Positions 51,988 to 61,694 of a stretch of DNA of 64,000 bases are shown piece by piece. Numbering within the stretch: the first letter of the stretch is position 1; each line of letters begins with the position of its first letter. Under the pieces are notes generated by a model. That model did no database searches. It was given only the letters and a program-made list of their open reading frames with translations, and had not been told where the DNA came from. The stretch comes from Halobacillus hunanensis (GTDB taxonomy: Bacteria; Bacillota; Bacilli; Bacillales; Halobacillaceae): positions 1 to 64,000 of the forward strand of contig NZ_FVZB01000004.1 in assembly GCF_900166655.1 (NCBI RefSeq), read 5' to 3'. The translations under genes and the position numbers were made by a program.

Positions 51988-53427
51988 ATGGTACAACTCC
52001 ACTATTTAAACTATATTAATGGTGAATGGGTTGGCGACGGTTTTAATAAGGTTAAAGTGGTTAATCCGGCAACTGGAGAAAACATCGGTTCGGTCCCTAA
52101 TGCTGATGAAGAACATGCCAAACAAGCAATTGAAGCAGCGTCTCAAGCACTTCCTGAATGGTCTAAGAAGTCAGCAGCTGATCGGGGTGATGTGCTTAGA
52201 AAATATTTTGACCTCATTATGGAGCATGAGGATGAAATCGCTGAAATTATGACGAAGGAAAATGGCAAGCCGTTAAAAGAATCTAAAGGAGAAGTACAAT
52301 ATGCGGCTTCATTCATAGAATGGTACGCCGAGGAAGGTAAGCGCATCTACGGACGGATCGTTCCTGGAAAAAGGGAAAACCACCGTATTAAGGTGACTAA
52401 ACAACCCGTCGGCGTTGTTGCGGCCATTACACCATGGAACTTTCCAGCAGCTATGATTACAAGAAAACTTGGCCCTGCTTTAGCCGCAGGTTGTACATTT
52501 ATCGTAAAGCCACCTGAAGAAACACCTTTAACATGTATGAAACTAGCAGAACTAGCCGAAGAAGCATGCATTCCGAAAGGTGTTTTCAATGTCGTGAATG
52601 GTAATCCAGAAAAATTCTCAGAAACGGTTATGTCTGATATGCGCGTTCGTAAGTTAACATTCACCGGCTCAACGCCTGTCGGTAAGTTGTTAATAAAACA
52701 GAGCGCTGAACAAGTCATGAAACTTTCCCTTGAACTCGGCGGCCATGCACCGGTGATTGTATGTAATGATGCAGATCTCGATCAAACCGTCGAAATGTTA
52801 ATGGCGGCTAAGTTTAGAAATAGTGGCCAAACCTGTATCGCGGCTAACCGCGTTTATGCTCAATCAAGTATTTACGACGAACTTGTTAGACGAATGACCG
52901 CCGAAGTTGAAAAGCTTAACGTTGGCAACGGATTTGAAGATGATATTGATGTCGGCCCTTTAATCAATAAAGAAGGTTTTGAAAAAGCAGGACGTCATGT
53001 AAAGGATGCCCAGGAAAAAGGAGCTAGGGTAACCACTGGTGGTGAAGGTCAAGCAGATACAGATAAAGGGACTTACTTTTACAGGCCAACCATACTAGCT
53101 GATGCCAATCATGACATGGTTATTATGAATGAAGAAACTTTTGGGCCGATTCTTCCCATTGCAAAATATGACCAAGATGATGAAGCAGTAAAAGCAGCCA
53201 ACGATACCCCGTTTGGTCTTGCAGCTTATTTCTTTACCCAAAATGTATCAAGGGGCACCCGTATCTCAGAGGGACTTGAATACGGAATTATTGGATGGAA
53301 TGATGGCATTCCATCGGCAGCCCAAGCACCATTTGGCGGTATGAAGCAAAGTGGTTTGGGTCGTGAAGGCGGGCAAGAAGGCATCGAAGAATACTTAGAG
53401 GTAAAATATATATCGCTTAGTATTTAA
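51988..53427 (+). CDS. gabD: NAD(P)-dependent succinate-semialdehyde dehydrogenase
   Basis: 479 residues, full aldehyde dehydrogenase length. PWNFP, the glycine motif FTGSTPVG, the general base Glu in LELGGHAP and the nucleophile Cys in NSGQTCIAANR are all present. Substrate specificity for succinate semialdehyde is inferred from overall resemblance to GabD. AAAAGGAGG precedes ATG 51988. A single-gene unit ended by a terminator; no gabT lies nearby. Confidence 0.9.
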   Translation: MVQLHYLNYINGEWVGDGFNKVKVVNPATGENIGSVPNADEEHAKQAIEAASQALPEWSKKSAADRGDVLRKYFDLIMEHEDEIAEIMTKENGKPLKESKGEVQYAASFIEWYAEEGKRIYGRIVPGKRENHRIKVTKQPVGVVAAITPWNFPAAMITRKLGPALAAGCTFIVKPPEETPLTCMKLAELAEEACIPKGVFNVVNGNPEKFSETVMSDMRVRKLTFTGSTPVGKLLIKQSAEQVMKLSLELGGHAPVIVCNDADLDQTVEMLMAAKFRNSGQTCIAANRVYAQSSIYDELVRRMTAEVEKLNVGNGFEDDIDVGPLINKEGFEKAGRHVKDAQEKGARVTTGGEGQADTDKGTYFYRPTILADANHDMVIMNEETFGPILPIAKYDQDDEAVKAANDTPFGLAAYFFTQNVSRGTRISEGLEYGIIGWNDGIPSAAQAPFGGMKQSGLGREGGQEGIEEYLEVKYISLSI

Positions 53428-53431
53428 TGAA

Positions 53432-53470
53432 GAAGCATTTGTCTTTATTTGGAGGACAAATGCTTTTCTA
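53432..53470 (+). terminator. Terminator of gabD
   Basis: Stem AGCATTTGTC pairs with GACAAATGCT, then TTTTC. Confidence 0.8.
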
Positions 53471-53997
53471 ATTATTACTGGATGCTTTTTTTAGTACCTC
53501 CAACCTTCAATCATCCCATTGGAGGTAGTAAATCACATAAATACATACCCCAAACTTTTCAGAAAGTATTAGTTTACTAAACGAACAGGACAACCATCAC
53601 AAAAAAGATATGAAAAAGTGATCCAATTGTCATCAAATCACGATAGCTAAGTAAGACAAGGCAGATCAATACCTTAAAGGGAAAACAGGAAAATTGTTAA
53701 CCGCGCGAAACGAACATTAAAGATATTTGATCATTATGCAGTTGAGGGAAAAAGTATCCCAGACTTTCCGCGAAAGATTTAAGTATATGTTGATATGTAG
53801 AGGCAACAGCAGCTGATCTACGCTCTCTGGCAATGTGTGATTCAAACATTTGGTCACTGTGTTGCCGACTACTACCAAGTAACTTACTTATGAGTTTTTC
53901 AAAAGTAACTCTCCCAAGACTGTCGGATGACTGATAAGCAAGATGGGAGGGGAAACCTTCTCTTCTTTTTGTAAATTAAGCAGAAAAGGTGATGAAT
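53471..53997. other. Non-coding stretch before the sortase gene
   Basis: A hairpin TACCTCCAA/TTGGAGGTA lies near 53492-53529. The rest looks like decayed sequence with no frame of note on either strand; the sortase ribosome site is at the end. Confidence 0.4.
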
Positions 53998-54987
53998 ATG
54001 AAGTGGAGAACATATTTTACAATTGTAGGCTTGGCAGCCCTCTTGCTTGCGGGGTACAACTCAAATGTGTGGGCAAATTTCACCTCTCGCTATGATCCAG
54101 CTCAGCAGGCAGACAAGAACGTTCCTTCAGGAAATGAGGATTCTGATCTCTCATTAAAATCAGAAGAATTTACTGTCATTAATGAATCAGGGGATATTAA
54201 AGATGTTGATTTCGAAACGGAAACACCAGACCAAAACAACGGTATTGTCCCTACCAATTTGAAGGTCCCAAGTATCGATATCAACGCACCTGTTACTAAA
54301 GTAGGCGTGCTCGATAACGGACAAATGGGTGTGCCGAAAGATGATACAACCGTGGGCTGGTTTGAGCCAGGAACGAAACCAGGAAATACAGGAAATTCAG
54401 TTGTCGCCGGACACGTTGATAACCAATCAGGTCCAGCTGTATTCTACTACTTGAAAGATTTGCAAAAAGGCGACGAAATCATCGTCACAAACGACGAAGG
54501 CAAAGAGCTGACCTACGTGGTCCAGAAGCTGGAAAGCTATCCAGCGGACGAAGCACCTATTAAAGAGATCTTCGGAAAAACAGACAAGAAAAGGCTTAAT
54601 TTGATCACCTGCACAGGTGTCTTTAACTATGAAAAAAGAACGTATCTGGATCGACTCGTCGTTTATTCTGAGCTAAAATCATCACTTGACGAAGAGAAAG
54701 GTAAAGAAAAAACGCAAAAAGATACAAATTATGACATAAAGGCACCAACCAATGTCGAAGTAAACGGAACCTTCGTCACATGGCATGCCGTACGTGTAGA
54801 TGGTGTAGCAGGTTACCGCGTATACCGCAGTGAAAACGGAGAAGACTTTGAAAAAGTCGCAAGCATCTCCGAACATGAACGCAAAACGTATACCGATCCT
54901 AAAGCATCGAAATACACTTATTATGTAACAACGGTATATTTGGATGGAACTGAATCTGCCCCATCCAATCTCGCCAAAGCCGAATAA
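53998..54987 (+). CDS. Class F-type sortase with C-terminal FN3-like domain
   Basis: About 329 residues. Signal or anchor helix (residues 5-22), a linker, and a sortase domain at about 90-230 with catalytic His in VAGHVDN, Cys in LITCTG and Arg in YLDRLVVYS. A C-terminal domain of about 85 residues (APTNVEVNGTFVTWHAV, GYRVYRS, YTYYVTTV) reads as fibronectin type III. Most class F sortases lack such an added domain. ATG 53998 follows AAAAGGTG. No LPxTG substrate seen nearby. Confidence 0.82.
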   Translation: MKWRTYFTIVGLAALLLAGYNSNVWANFTSRYDPAQQADKNVPSGNEDSDLSLKSEEFTVINESGDIKDVDFETETPDQNNGIVPTNLKVPSIDINAPVTKVGVLDNGQMGVPKDDTTVGWFEPGTKPGNTGNSVVAGHVDNQSGPAVFYYLKDLQKGDEIIVTNDEGKELTYVVQKLESYPADEAPIKEIFGKTDKKRLNLITCTGVFNYEKRTYLDRLVVYSELKSSLDEEKGKEKTQKDTNYDIKAPTNVEVNGTFVTWHAVRVDGVAGYRVYRSENGEDFEKVASISEHERKTYTDPKASKYTYYVTTVYLDGTESAPSNLAKAE

Positions 54988-55028
54988 AACAGTCACCTAA
55001 ACATACCATTAGTACACTATTTAACATG

Positions 55029-55080
55029 AACCTCCACCCCAGTACATCCAAAGTATGGAAGTGCTGAGGTGGATTTTATA
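55029..55080 (+). terminator. Terminator of the sortase gene
   Basis: Stem CCACCCCAGTAC pairs imperfectly with GTGCTGAGGTGG, followed by ATTTTAT. Confidence 0.6.
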
Positions 55081-55164
55081 CATTTGCTATCTGATTGCAG
55101 AATTAGAGCAAACAGTGTTCGTCAAGATCCCCAGTCTGGTTATAGTTTCATTTTAGTGGGAACA

Positions 55165-56301
55165 TTAATTCGCATTTACCTTCTCTGCATCCTCCCGATA
55201 ATAGGTAGAAAAAACCTCAGCAAAAGCCTCGATCGAATTATAAAGTTCGTTTAAGTTATTCTCAACGCCGCCAAACTCTAACAACATAGCACGGTTCGTT
55301 AGATCTTGGTTGTAGACCCCGTTTCCTTCTAATTTCGATTTGACAAAGACTCCTCGGCTAATCCCGGGATACTTTTGTTCAAGTGCCGCATTAATCTCCT
55401 TAGCAACTTCTAAATTTCGTCCAAACTTTTCACTTGCTTTACCGACTACGAAAAAGAGTCGTGCATAGTCTTTTCCGTTTATCGTTGTCGTGGTAACACT
55501 TCTGGGTTGAGAATCTCGGTGAATATCAATTAAATATGATAAGCTTTCATTCTGTGAAAGAGCTTTTTGGACAAGTCCTCTTGAAAAGTCATATGATTGA
55601 GTATAATCCCAATTTTTCTTCTTTAATCCTTTCGTTACGTTTGTTTTATTATGTTTAACACCTATTCCCCGACTTTCTAATTCTTTCTTCAGTTTAGCAC
55701 CGACTGCTATGACATTGACTTTTTCATTCGTGCTAGATGCATCTTGAGGGAGATCACTTTTAATTAAGGGTTTAAAAGCTTCCCAGCTGTGTGATTGATA
55801 GATATAAACTGACTTTTTGGGTATTTCTTTTTTGGGCGGAGGGTCTTCCTCTTCAGTTAATTCTAGCTGGCTTTGGTTGACTTCTTGGTTCTGTAATTGT
55901 TCTTCTGTTGGTGGAGGGGACTCTATCGGAAGAGTACTTAAATCAGTTCCTTGGCCTGCTATGGCAATTTCAGTGTGATAACGTTCAAGTCCTGGAATCT
56001 CTCTTCCTAACAAACTACGAATATCTCCAACATCTACGTCTGTAACCATTTCCATCCAGTCAAACTGTTTCGTTACTTTGTCAGAATAATGCACCCTTAA
56101 AGGTGTCATCTCCTGCGCCATGATAAAAAGTGCCGTCTCCTTAGGCGCTGCCTTTGAAATGGAATAAATAAAAGGAGAAACGAAATATTCCTTTAATCCA
56201 GTACTTGTGATTAGAGTAATGATTAGATATAGAGCAATAATCATAGGCAAAGTATATTTGATAATTAGTCGCATAGATTTTGGGATACGTTTTTTATGCA
56301 T
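55165..56301 (-). CDS. spoIIP: Stage II sporulation protein P (SpoIIP family)
   Basis: 378 residues: N-terminal membrane helix (about 12-32), a Pro/Glu-rich linker (about 125-160) and a SpoIIP amidase/endopeptidase domain with IYQSHSWEAF, IDIHRDS and LLEFGGVENN metal-site motifs. SpoIIP cuts peptidoglycan in the SpoIIDMP engulfment complex. In place of the common YHTHTxE the motif is YQSHSWE, so this may be a diverged paralogue. It stands alone here. Confidence 0.88.
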   Translation of the reverse strand: MHKKRIPKSMRLIIKYTLPMIIALYLIITLITSTGLKEYFVSPFIYSISKAAPKETALFIMAQEMTPLRVHYSDKVTKQFDWMEMVTDVDVGDIRSLLGREIPGLERYHTEIAIAGQGTDLSTLPIESPPPTEEQLQNQEVNQSQLELTEEEDPPPKKEIPKKSVYIYQSHSWEAFKPLIKSDLPQDASSTNEKVNVIAVGAKLKKELESRGIGVKHNKTNVTKGLKKKNWDYTQSYDFSRGLVQKALSQNESLSYLIDIHRDSQPRSVTTTTINGKDYARLFFVVGKASEKFGRNLEVAKEINAALEQKYPGISRGVFVKSKLEGNGVYNQDLTNRAMLLEFGGVENNLNELYNSIEAFAEVFSTYYREDAEKVNAN

Positions 56302-56615
56302 TTATACCTCTCCTAAACTAACAATTTAATAGTTTAGTCTATGCATTTCTATTAATCTATATTAATCCTTTAAATTCCTTGCGTTAATCTTTTTATTATT
56401 AGAATATTTTGGTTTAATATTTATCAAATATACTTGTTTCATTCTGGAGTGATAGCAAGTATCAGAGCAAGTATCTTATAAAGACCTTATATCTCCTTCT
56501 TCAAATTCGAGAATAGCAAAGGAGCCAATAGCTTCTATGACCTCTGATGGAGGAGGAACAATGAGTTTAATTTCGTTATAATGTAAAAAGGATTAGATAT
56601 TTTGGAGGGAGTTTT
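56302..56615. other. Divergent promoter region of spoIIP and mntR
   Basis: AT-rich, with a TATAAT box at 56577-56582 for mntR. No gene, and no clear MntR box was found. Confidence 0.5.
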
Positions 56616-57041
56616 ATGCCTACGCCTAGCATGGAAGATTATATTGAACAAATCTATTTACTTATTAAAACGAAGGGATATGCTCGTGTTTCCAATATTG
56701 CAGAAATTCTGGGTGTTCAACCCTCCTCAGTAACAAAAATGGTTCAAAAATTAGATCAAGAAGGTTACCTAATTTATGAGAAATACCGTGGAATTACACT
56801 TACCCCATTTGGGAAGAAAATGGGAAAACATCTACTTTATAGACATGAATTATTGGAAAGCCTTTTTCGCATTATCGGTGTTGAAGAGGAAAATATTTAT
56901 GAGGAAGTGGAAGGGATTGAACATCATCTTAGCTCGAAAACGTTAGGTCGTATTATCGACTTGGTCCAATTCTTTCGAGAGGATGAACAACGGATTCAGG
57001 ATTTACAGGAAATTCAAAGAAAAAATAATAGTGAACAGTAA
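56616..57041 (+). CDS. mntR: MntR, manganese-responsive DtxR-family regulator
   Basis: 141 residues. The metal ligands of Bacillus MntR are all in place: D8 and E11 (MEDYIEQIY), H77 (LLYRHELL) and E99/E102/H103 (VEGIEHH). The winged helix holds [18 protein letters not shown] precedes the ATG. In Mn excess it represses importers and activates MneP/MneS-type exporters; a CDF gene of that type is at 8288. Confidence 0.95.
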   Translation: MPTPSMEDYIEQIYLLIKTKGYARVSNIAEILGVQPSSVTKMVQKLDQEGYLIYEKYRGITLTPFGKKMGKHLLYRHELLESLFRIIGVEEENIYEEVEGIEHHLSSKTLGRIIDLVQFFREDEQRIQDLQEIQRKNNSEQ

Positions 57042-57303
57042 TGTATTTCTAATCTGAATAGCTAATTTCAAATCTCATAAAGTTAAATAAGCAAACTAAA
57101 AAAGAGGTAGGGTTTTATACAATTTTAAAACACAGGCAGTCATCATTATTTTGACTACCTGTGTTCATTTGCTTTCTATCGACTAGCTTTAAGCAGTATT
57201 CCAGGTGTTCTAGACAATTAATAAAGAATGATTTATTAAAGCAGTGTACTTCTGACTAACATTTACTTTTTTGAGACCATCCTAGCTTTTTCGAGTAGTT
57301 TAT
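57042..57303. other. Convergent intergenic region
   Basis: Only the hairpin at 57128-57165 between mntR and the ZIP gene; otherwise nothing seen. Confidence 0.5.
57128..57165. terminator. Bidirectional terminator between mntR and the ZIP gene
   Basis: Stem ACACAGGCAGTCA pairs with TGACTACCTGTGT (one mismatch); short T- or A-rich flanks on both sides. Confidence 0.65.
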
Positions 57304-58119
57304 TTATCCAAGTGCGACGTCTAAAATCATCATTACTGTAAAACCTATCATTAAGGTCATCGATGCTAAATCTTTATTTCCCTCTTCCTGGGAACCTGGA
57401 ATGACTTCTTCTGCAACAACAAATATCATTGCACCAGCAGCAAAGCTTAGAGCATAGGGTAAAAGAGGCTCGATTAATGTAACAGCCATCACCCCTATAA
57501 TGGCAGAAACAGGCTCAACCATCCCTGAAAACTGTCCGTACATAAAACTCTTCCTGCGTGACATTCCATCCCTACGAAGGGGCATCGAAACCGCAACTCC
57601 TTCAGGAAAGTTTTGAATACCGATTCCGATTCCTAAAGCAATAGCTCCTGCCAAGGAAGCTGACGGGAACCCAGCTGCGATAGCTCCAAATGCAACACCC
57701 ACGGCAAGCCCCTCGGGTATGTTGTGTAACGTAATCGCAAGCACTAATAAAGTACTTCGCCTTTTTTGATTCGGGTGAATCCCCTCTGCTTCTTCGATAG
57801 ATGACGTAGGATGCAGATGCGGAAGAATTTTATCAACTCCCCATAGGAATATACCTCCTAATAAAAATCCTACTGCTGCTGGAATCCAGGCGGGTATTCC
57901 ATCAGCCTCAGCCATATCAAGGGCTGGGGAAAGAAGGGACCAAAAACTTGCGGCGATCATAACTCCTCCAGCGAAACCCAGCATCCCATCTAACAGTTTT
58001 TGGTTTAGTGTTTTAGTCGTAAATACTAGGGCTGCTCCAAGGGCCGTCATCCCCCATGTAAAACATGTGGCGATTAGAGCCTGAACGATTGGATTAAGAT
58101 CTAAAAAAAAGTCAATCAT
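57304..58119 (-). CDS. ZIP family metal transporter (ZupT/GufA-like)
   Basis: 271 residues with eight membrane helices. ZIP signatures [10 protein letters not shown] and QNFPEGVAV in adjacent helices, with EEVIPG later. Closest in style to GufA/ZupT-type zinc or broad metal importers. AGGGGG precedes ATG 58119. Second ZIP gene in the window and a more canonical one than that at 14095. Confidence 0.9.
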   Translation of the reverse strand: MIDFFLDLNPIVQALIATCFTWGMTALGAALVFTTKTLNQKLLDGMLGFAGGVMIAASFWSLLSPALDMAEADGIPAWIPAAVGFLLGGIFLWGVDKILPHLHPTSSIEEAEGIHPNQKRRSTLLVLAITLHNIPEGLAVGVAFGAIAAGFPSASLAGAIALGIGIGIQNFPEGVAVSMPLRRDGMSRRKSFMYGQFSGMVEPVSAIIGVMAVTLIEPLLPYALSFAAGAMIFVVAEEVIPGSQEEGNKDLASMTLMIGFTVMMILDVALG

Positions 58120-58517
58120 ATTTATTTTTCCCCCTATTTACACTTTAAAAGATGCCTCAAAAATGGAGGGCATTTTTTAAATTCCTAATAAATCTTATCT
58201 TATTCACTAGGTCTAAAAAGTTTCCTTGGGTAAAAATTTTAACCGTTAGGAAAATGGAAGTCAATTATTAAAGGGGGGAACACCAATATTAAATTTACAT
58301 GAAGAAGGTGAACCTATTGATGCAACACATAAAGAATATGATTCACCTAAAAGAACTACTTTAAATGGATCGGTGCGTTTTTAATTCAATGCGAAAAGGG
58401 AATTATTTTTAATTATCGGGGATCATAATCTTAGGAAAAAAGAAAAAAGAAAAAGGGGAAAGGGAGGTAGGTAATTATTTAGAGCTAATTAAACGGATCG
58501 TCATATAATCTAAATTT
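58120..58517. other. Non-coding stretch with a possible gene remnant
   Basis: A GGGGGG site at 58273 is followed by about 30 codons of protein-like sense (LNLHEEGEPIDATHKEYDSP) ending at 58382 but lacking a normal start codon. Likely a remnant or a short gene with a rare start. Confidence 0.35.
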
Positions 58518-58724
58518 TTATACTCGTATTATCATATAATCTCCATTTGTTAATTGGACAACATCAGCTTTCATTGCTTTGGCAATATCCACTGTCATCT
58601 CTTTGGCAGATTCCTCCGATTCTGCCAATAGACAAAGGCAATTACTTGTTAACAGTCTTTCTTTTACTCTTGTTATATAAGCTAGAATTTCATAATTAGG
58701 CTTCAAGGTAGATTCTCTCCCCAT
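58518..58724 (-). CDS. Capping-subunit-type partner of YIEGIA protein
   Basis: 68 residues, alpha/beta, ending LTNGDYMIIRV. It directly follows the YIEGIA gene, sharing one base of stop and start. Small partners described as capping complex subunits accompany YIEGIA proteins in Bacilli. Function unknown. Confidence 0.7.
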   Translation of the reverse strand: MGRESTLKPNYEILAYITRVKERLLTSNCLCLLAESEESAKEMTVDIAKAMKADVVQLTNGDYMIIRV

Positions 58725-59653
58725 TACTCTTCCCCTTTTAAGTTCGTTTTCATCACATTATGAGATTTTTTGGCACTCTCTAGCAATGGACATTTTTTTA
58801 CGACTTCTATTAAAGCATCAATGTCTTGCTTAATTGGCACAAGGGTTATAACAACTCTTCCTTTTTCATAATCTTTCCTTGAAAAATGATAACGTTTATT
58901 ACCTAGCGCTCTTGTTGCTTCAAAAAGAGCTGCTTGTCTCTGACCAAAGTTATCAAGATTGATTCGAAAATGATCTTCTTTTGGATAGATGACAACAGCT
59001 AATCCTTCCTCCTTAAATAGCTTTTCTGCATTATCAGTACCTAAAAGGTTACTAACAAAAATCCCGTCAACAAATAGGCTTGAGTTCTTGACCTCAATCT
59101 TTCCAGGCTTAACTTGTGCGATATCCCCAATGCTTTTCCCTTTAGTGAAGCGTTTAAGAAAATAAAATACAGTTAATCCGGTTATAATTCCTGCCATAAC
59201 ATTCACCCATAAATTAAATGGTAAAATAGTAATCGTTAGTGAAGTAAAGAAAGCTGTAATGAAGGCAATATAGTTTCGGGATTCAAATGTTTTAGCAATG
59301 CCGTCTATATATGCATTTCCTCTGTAGGTGTACTCTGTATACTCTAGATCGCTTAAGCTTTCTTTTTCCATTTTTCGTACATCTCTAAATTGTTGTAGTG
59401 CCAATGTAAGAAACGTAACCGCAATATAGTTCTTACTCATTAATGCTGGTATAGCCACAGCACCTAATGCTGCAGCAACAAAACCTGTAATAATGTTAAT
59501 TAAAAGGCCATTAGGGTAACTTGGATACTGGCGATAATCCTCTTTTAAAACCAGTGCTCTTGCCAAGGTCCCTAAAAGCACTGCTATAACAATGACACTT
59601 ATCTCTTCTGGTAAGATTTGTTGTTGCTCTACTTTAACCACTCCTCGAAACAA
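58724..59653 (-). CDS. YIEGIA family membrane protein
   Basis: 309 residues with about five membrane helices in the first 190 and a soluble C-terminal domain. AYIDGIAKTFESRNYI matches the family's name motif. The start is uncertain: TTG 59653 is the first option and no ATG lies nearby. The family is widespread in spore formers, but its role is not established. Confidence 0.8.
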   Translation of the reverse strand: MFRGVVKVEQQQILPEEISVIVIAVLLGTLARALVLKEDYRQYPSYPNGLLINIITGFVAAALGAVAIPALMSKNYIAVTFLTLALQQFRDVRKMEKESLSDLEYTEYTYRGNAYIDGIAKTFESRNYIAFITAFFTSLTITILPFNLWVNVMAGIITGLTVFYFLKRFTKGKSIGDIAQVKPGKIEVKNSSLFVDGIFVSNLLGTDNAEKLFKEEGLAVVIYPKEDHFRINLDNFGQRQAALFEATRALGNKRYHFSRKDYEKGRVVITLVPIKQDIDALIEVVKKCPLLESAKKSHNVMKTNLKGEE

Positions 59654-59724
59654 TACAGTAGAATCTGTTAGCGTCTAGGGAGTCACCCTTGATGAATAGA
59701 AAATTGTCCTGTACACTTAAGTTT

Positions 59725-59880
59725 TTAATACTCAATTTCTTCAAAGTCTTGTGGTTGAGGAGTTGGTTGCTTGTGCTTCAACTTCTCATTTTTAGAAACT
59801 TCATTGTTAATCTCTTGGTAAGATTTTATATTCCCAAACTGTTCTTTTGAATGCTTGTTATTTAACTTATCGTCACTCAT
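59725..59880 (-). CDS. Small hydrophilic protein, 51 residues
   Basis: From ATG 59880 with AGGAGG 10 bases upstream. Lys, Asn, Gln and Glu dominate; the end reads PQPQDFEEIEY. Disordered-looking. It may be a spore or stress protein, but I do not recognise it. Confidence 0.55.
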   Translation of the reverse strand: MSDDKLNNKHSKEQFGNIKSYQEINNEVSKNEKLKHKQPTPQPQDFEEIEY

Positions 59881-59996
59881 TTTGTTACATCCTCCTTTAA
59901 AAGTTCTTTTGAAATACACCTTTATTTTGAACAAAAGGAAGAAGTTCTATGTATCGGGACTTATCATAAAAAGGGAAGAAAAATAAGGGATTTCCA

Positions 59997-60032
59997 ACAA
60001 AAAAGCAATGGAGAAAACGTTCTCCATTGCTT
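59997..60032 (-). terminator. Terminator of the DegU-like gene
   Basis: Perfect 13-bp stem AAGCAATGGAGAA with complement, then a T6 tract on the minus strand, beginning 4 bp past the stop codon. Confidence 0.85.
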
Positions 60033-60036
60033 AGTT

Positions 60037-60690
60037 TCAGACAATTTTAACCCAGCCGTTTTTAATGGCTGTGACGACGGCCTGTGTACGGTCATTGACT
60101 TTCATTTTTTGCAAGATATGGCTTACGTGGTTTTTAACCGTTTTTTCACTGATATTAACCGATTCAGCCATTCCACGGTTAGTATAACCGTTCAGTAGAA
60201 GCTGCAGTACTTCACACTCACGGCTGGTAAGCAGATGAAGGGGCTTACGATACTCTACCGGTTGGAATGATTTCGCCGATAGCCGGCGATATTCAGCAAT
60301 TATACTGTGGGTCACCTTTGGATGTAAATAGGATCCGCCATCATCGACTACTTTAATCGCTTCTATTAAAGAATCAGAATCCATTTCTTTTAACAAGTAC
60401 CCTCTGGCCCCTATTTTCAGAGCATGGGTTACGAAGTGATCCTCACTATGGAAGGAAAGAATGATAACTTTCACGTTTGGATAGCGATTCGTAATCTTAG
60501 CAATCACTTCTAAACCCATATTAATATCCATCAATACAATTTCAGGGTTATTTTTTTCAATTAGGCTAAGCGCCTCAGATCCGTTATCTCCTTCTGCAAC
60601 GATTTCAAAGCTGGACTCACAACCCAAAATATGCTTTACTCCTTCACGAAACAACTTGCGATCATCTATTAATAATATACTGGTCGCCAT
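60037..60690 (-). CDS. Orphan DegU-like response regulator
   Basis: 217 residues: receiver domain ([15 protein letters not shown], phospho-Asp in [18 protein letters not shown]) and LuxR-type C-terminal helix-turn-helix ([34 protein letters not shown]). It follows DegU closely but lacks about four residues right after MDINM, where DegU has PNVN. That loop shapes phosphorylation signalling. No sensor kinase is adjacent. Confidence 0.88.
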   Translation of the reverse strand: MATSILLIDDRKLFREGVKHILGCESSFEIVAEGDNGSEALSLIEKNNPEIVLMDINMGLEVIAKITNRYPNVKVIILSFHSEDHFVTHALKIGARGYLLKEMDSDSLIEAIKVVDDGGSYLHPKVTHSIIAEYRRLSAKSFQPVEYRKPLHLLTSRECEVLQLLLNGYTNRGMAESVNISEKTVKNHVSHILQKMKVNDRTQAVVTAIKNGWVKIV

Positions 60691-60880
60691 CAGTTAGCCT
60701 CCTATCTCCCCCATTTGTTGCTTTACTTTTACGAATGAAATAGCCTCTACTTTATTCTGTATATATATGCGTGTTTTTTATTATAAATGGTTCACTCATT
60801 TTCACATAGGTTATCGCGATAAAAGACACAGAATTGTCCAATTTCAGGAGTGGTCCGGTTTTATATTGCTACTAGGTACG

Positions 60881-60927
60881 TAAAAACCCCAATCCTCCTT
60901 TATTCATGAAGAGAATAGGGTTTTTTT
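60881..60927. terminator. Possible bidirectional terminator
   Basis: AAAAACCC pairs with GGGTTTTT around a long loop; T-runs in both directions. Confidence 0.45.
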
Positions 60928-61018
60928 GTAGTATACACAATAGTTATGGTAAAAGGAAGTTTTGGCAGGCTGCCGTGTTATTTGCTTCCTATGCACATGA
61001 TTTTCTTTGGGACAAAAG

Positions 61019-61055
61019 AAAAAGGAATCCTCGAATAAACAAGGATTCCTTTTTA
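61019..61055 (-). terminator. Terminator of the gene at 61075
   Basis: Stem AAAAAGGAATCC with GGATTCCTTTTT, symmetric, so active on the minus strand and possibly on both. Confidence 0.75.
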
Positions 61056-61074
61056 GAATGGAATAGAATAACCA

Positions 61075-61521
61075 CTACTGTTTCTTCTTATTTTTTACAT
61101 CAACGGGTCTTATTTTAACAGAAAAATTTAATTCAGAAATATCACTTTTCTCTAGAAATTTATTTGCTATTTCTTTTATCTCTTTTTTAGTCGAGTTTAG
61201 AGTATTGTTCCTTGCAGGGATCTCAATTAAAAGTTCCCATCCATTTTCTGATGTGTATTGAATACCCTTACTTTCAAGGACTTTATAATCCTTTGCTTTT
61301 AACTCATTAGTAATTTTGCTAAAGATATTTGAATCTTTACTTTGCTCCTTTTCAATTTGTTCCATTTCTGATCTTACTTTTTTTTGACGTTCATGTCCTA
61401 CCAATTCAGTTGAATTTTCTGCATTTACTTGATTTTGCTGAGACTTATCACTTTTTATAAAAATGAACATGATTACAATAAGAAAACTAACTAAAAGAAC
61501 TCCAACACCAACCTTTTTCAA
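61075..61521 (-). CDS. Hypothetical exported or anchored protein, 148 residues
   Basis: From TTG 61521 (GAGG upstream). One N-terminal membrane helix (residues 5-23), then a charged helical part and a C-terminal alpha/beta part. No lipobox. Not recognised. Confidence 0.6.
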   Translation of the reverse strand: MKKVGVGVLLVSFLIVIMFIFIKSDKSQQNQVNAENSTELVGHERQKKVRSEMEQIEKEQSKDSNIFSKITNELKAKDYKVLESKGIQYTSENGWELLIEIPARNNTLNSTKKEIKEIANKFLEKSDISELNFSVKIRPVDVKNKKKQ

Positions 61522-61694
61522 GTTAAATTCCTCATTTCTTTTGGATAGTTGGTATATAGTATGTCCAACAAGAGTAACTAAGAAGAAAGGAATATATATT
61601 GATACATATCACACTTCGGTTAGTTTTGTGCATGCGCATAGAAGGCAATTACCGCGACGCTTATATCTTAATGGAATCCAGAATCCCTACGGGA

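Larger units (their letters stand above)
60691..61074. other. Intergenic region with two hairpins
   Basis: Upstream region of the DegU-like gene plus hairpins at 60881-60927 and 61019-61055. The plus-strand frame at 60906-61118 is not supported. Confidence 0.5.

Noticed and set aside
60906-61118. Plus-strand frame of 70 codons
   Set aside because: Runs through two terminator hairpins and has no ribosome site.
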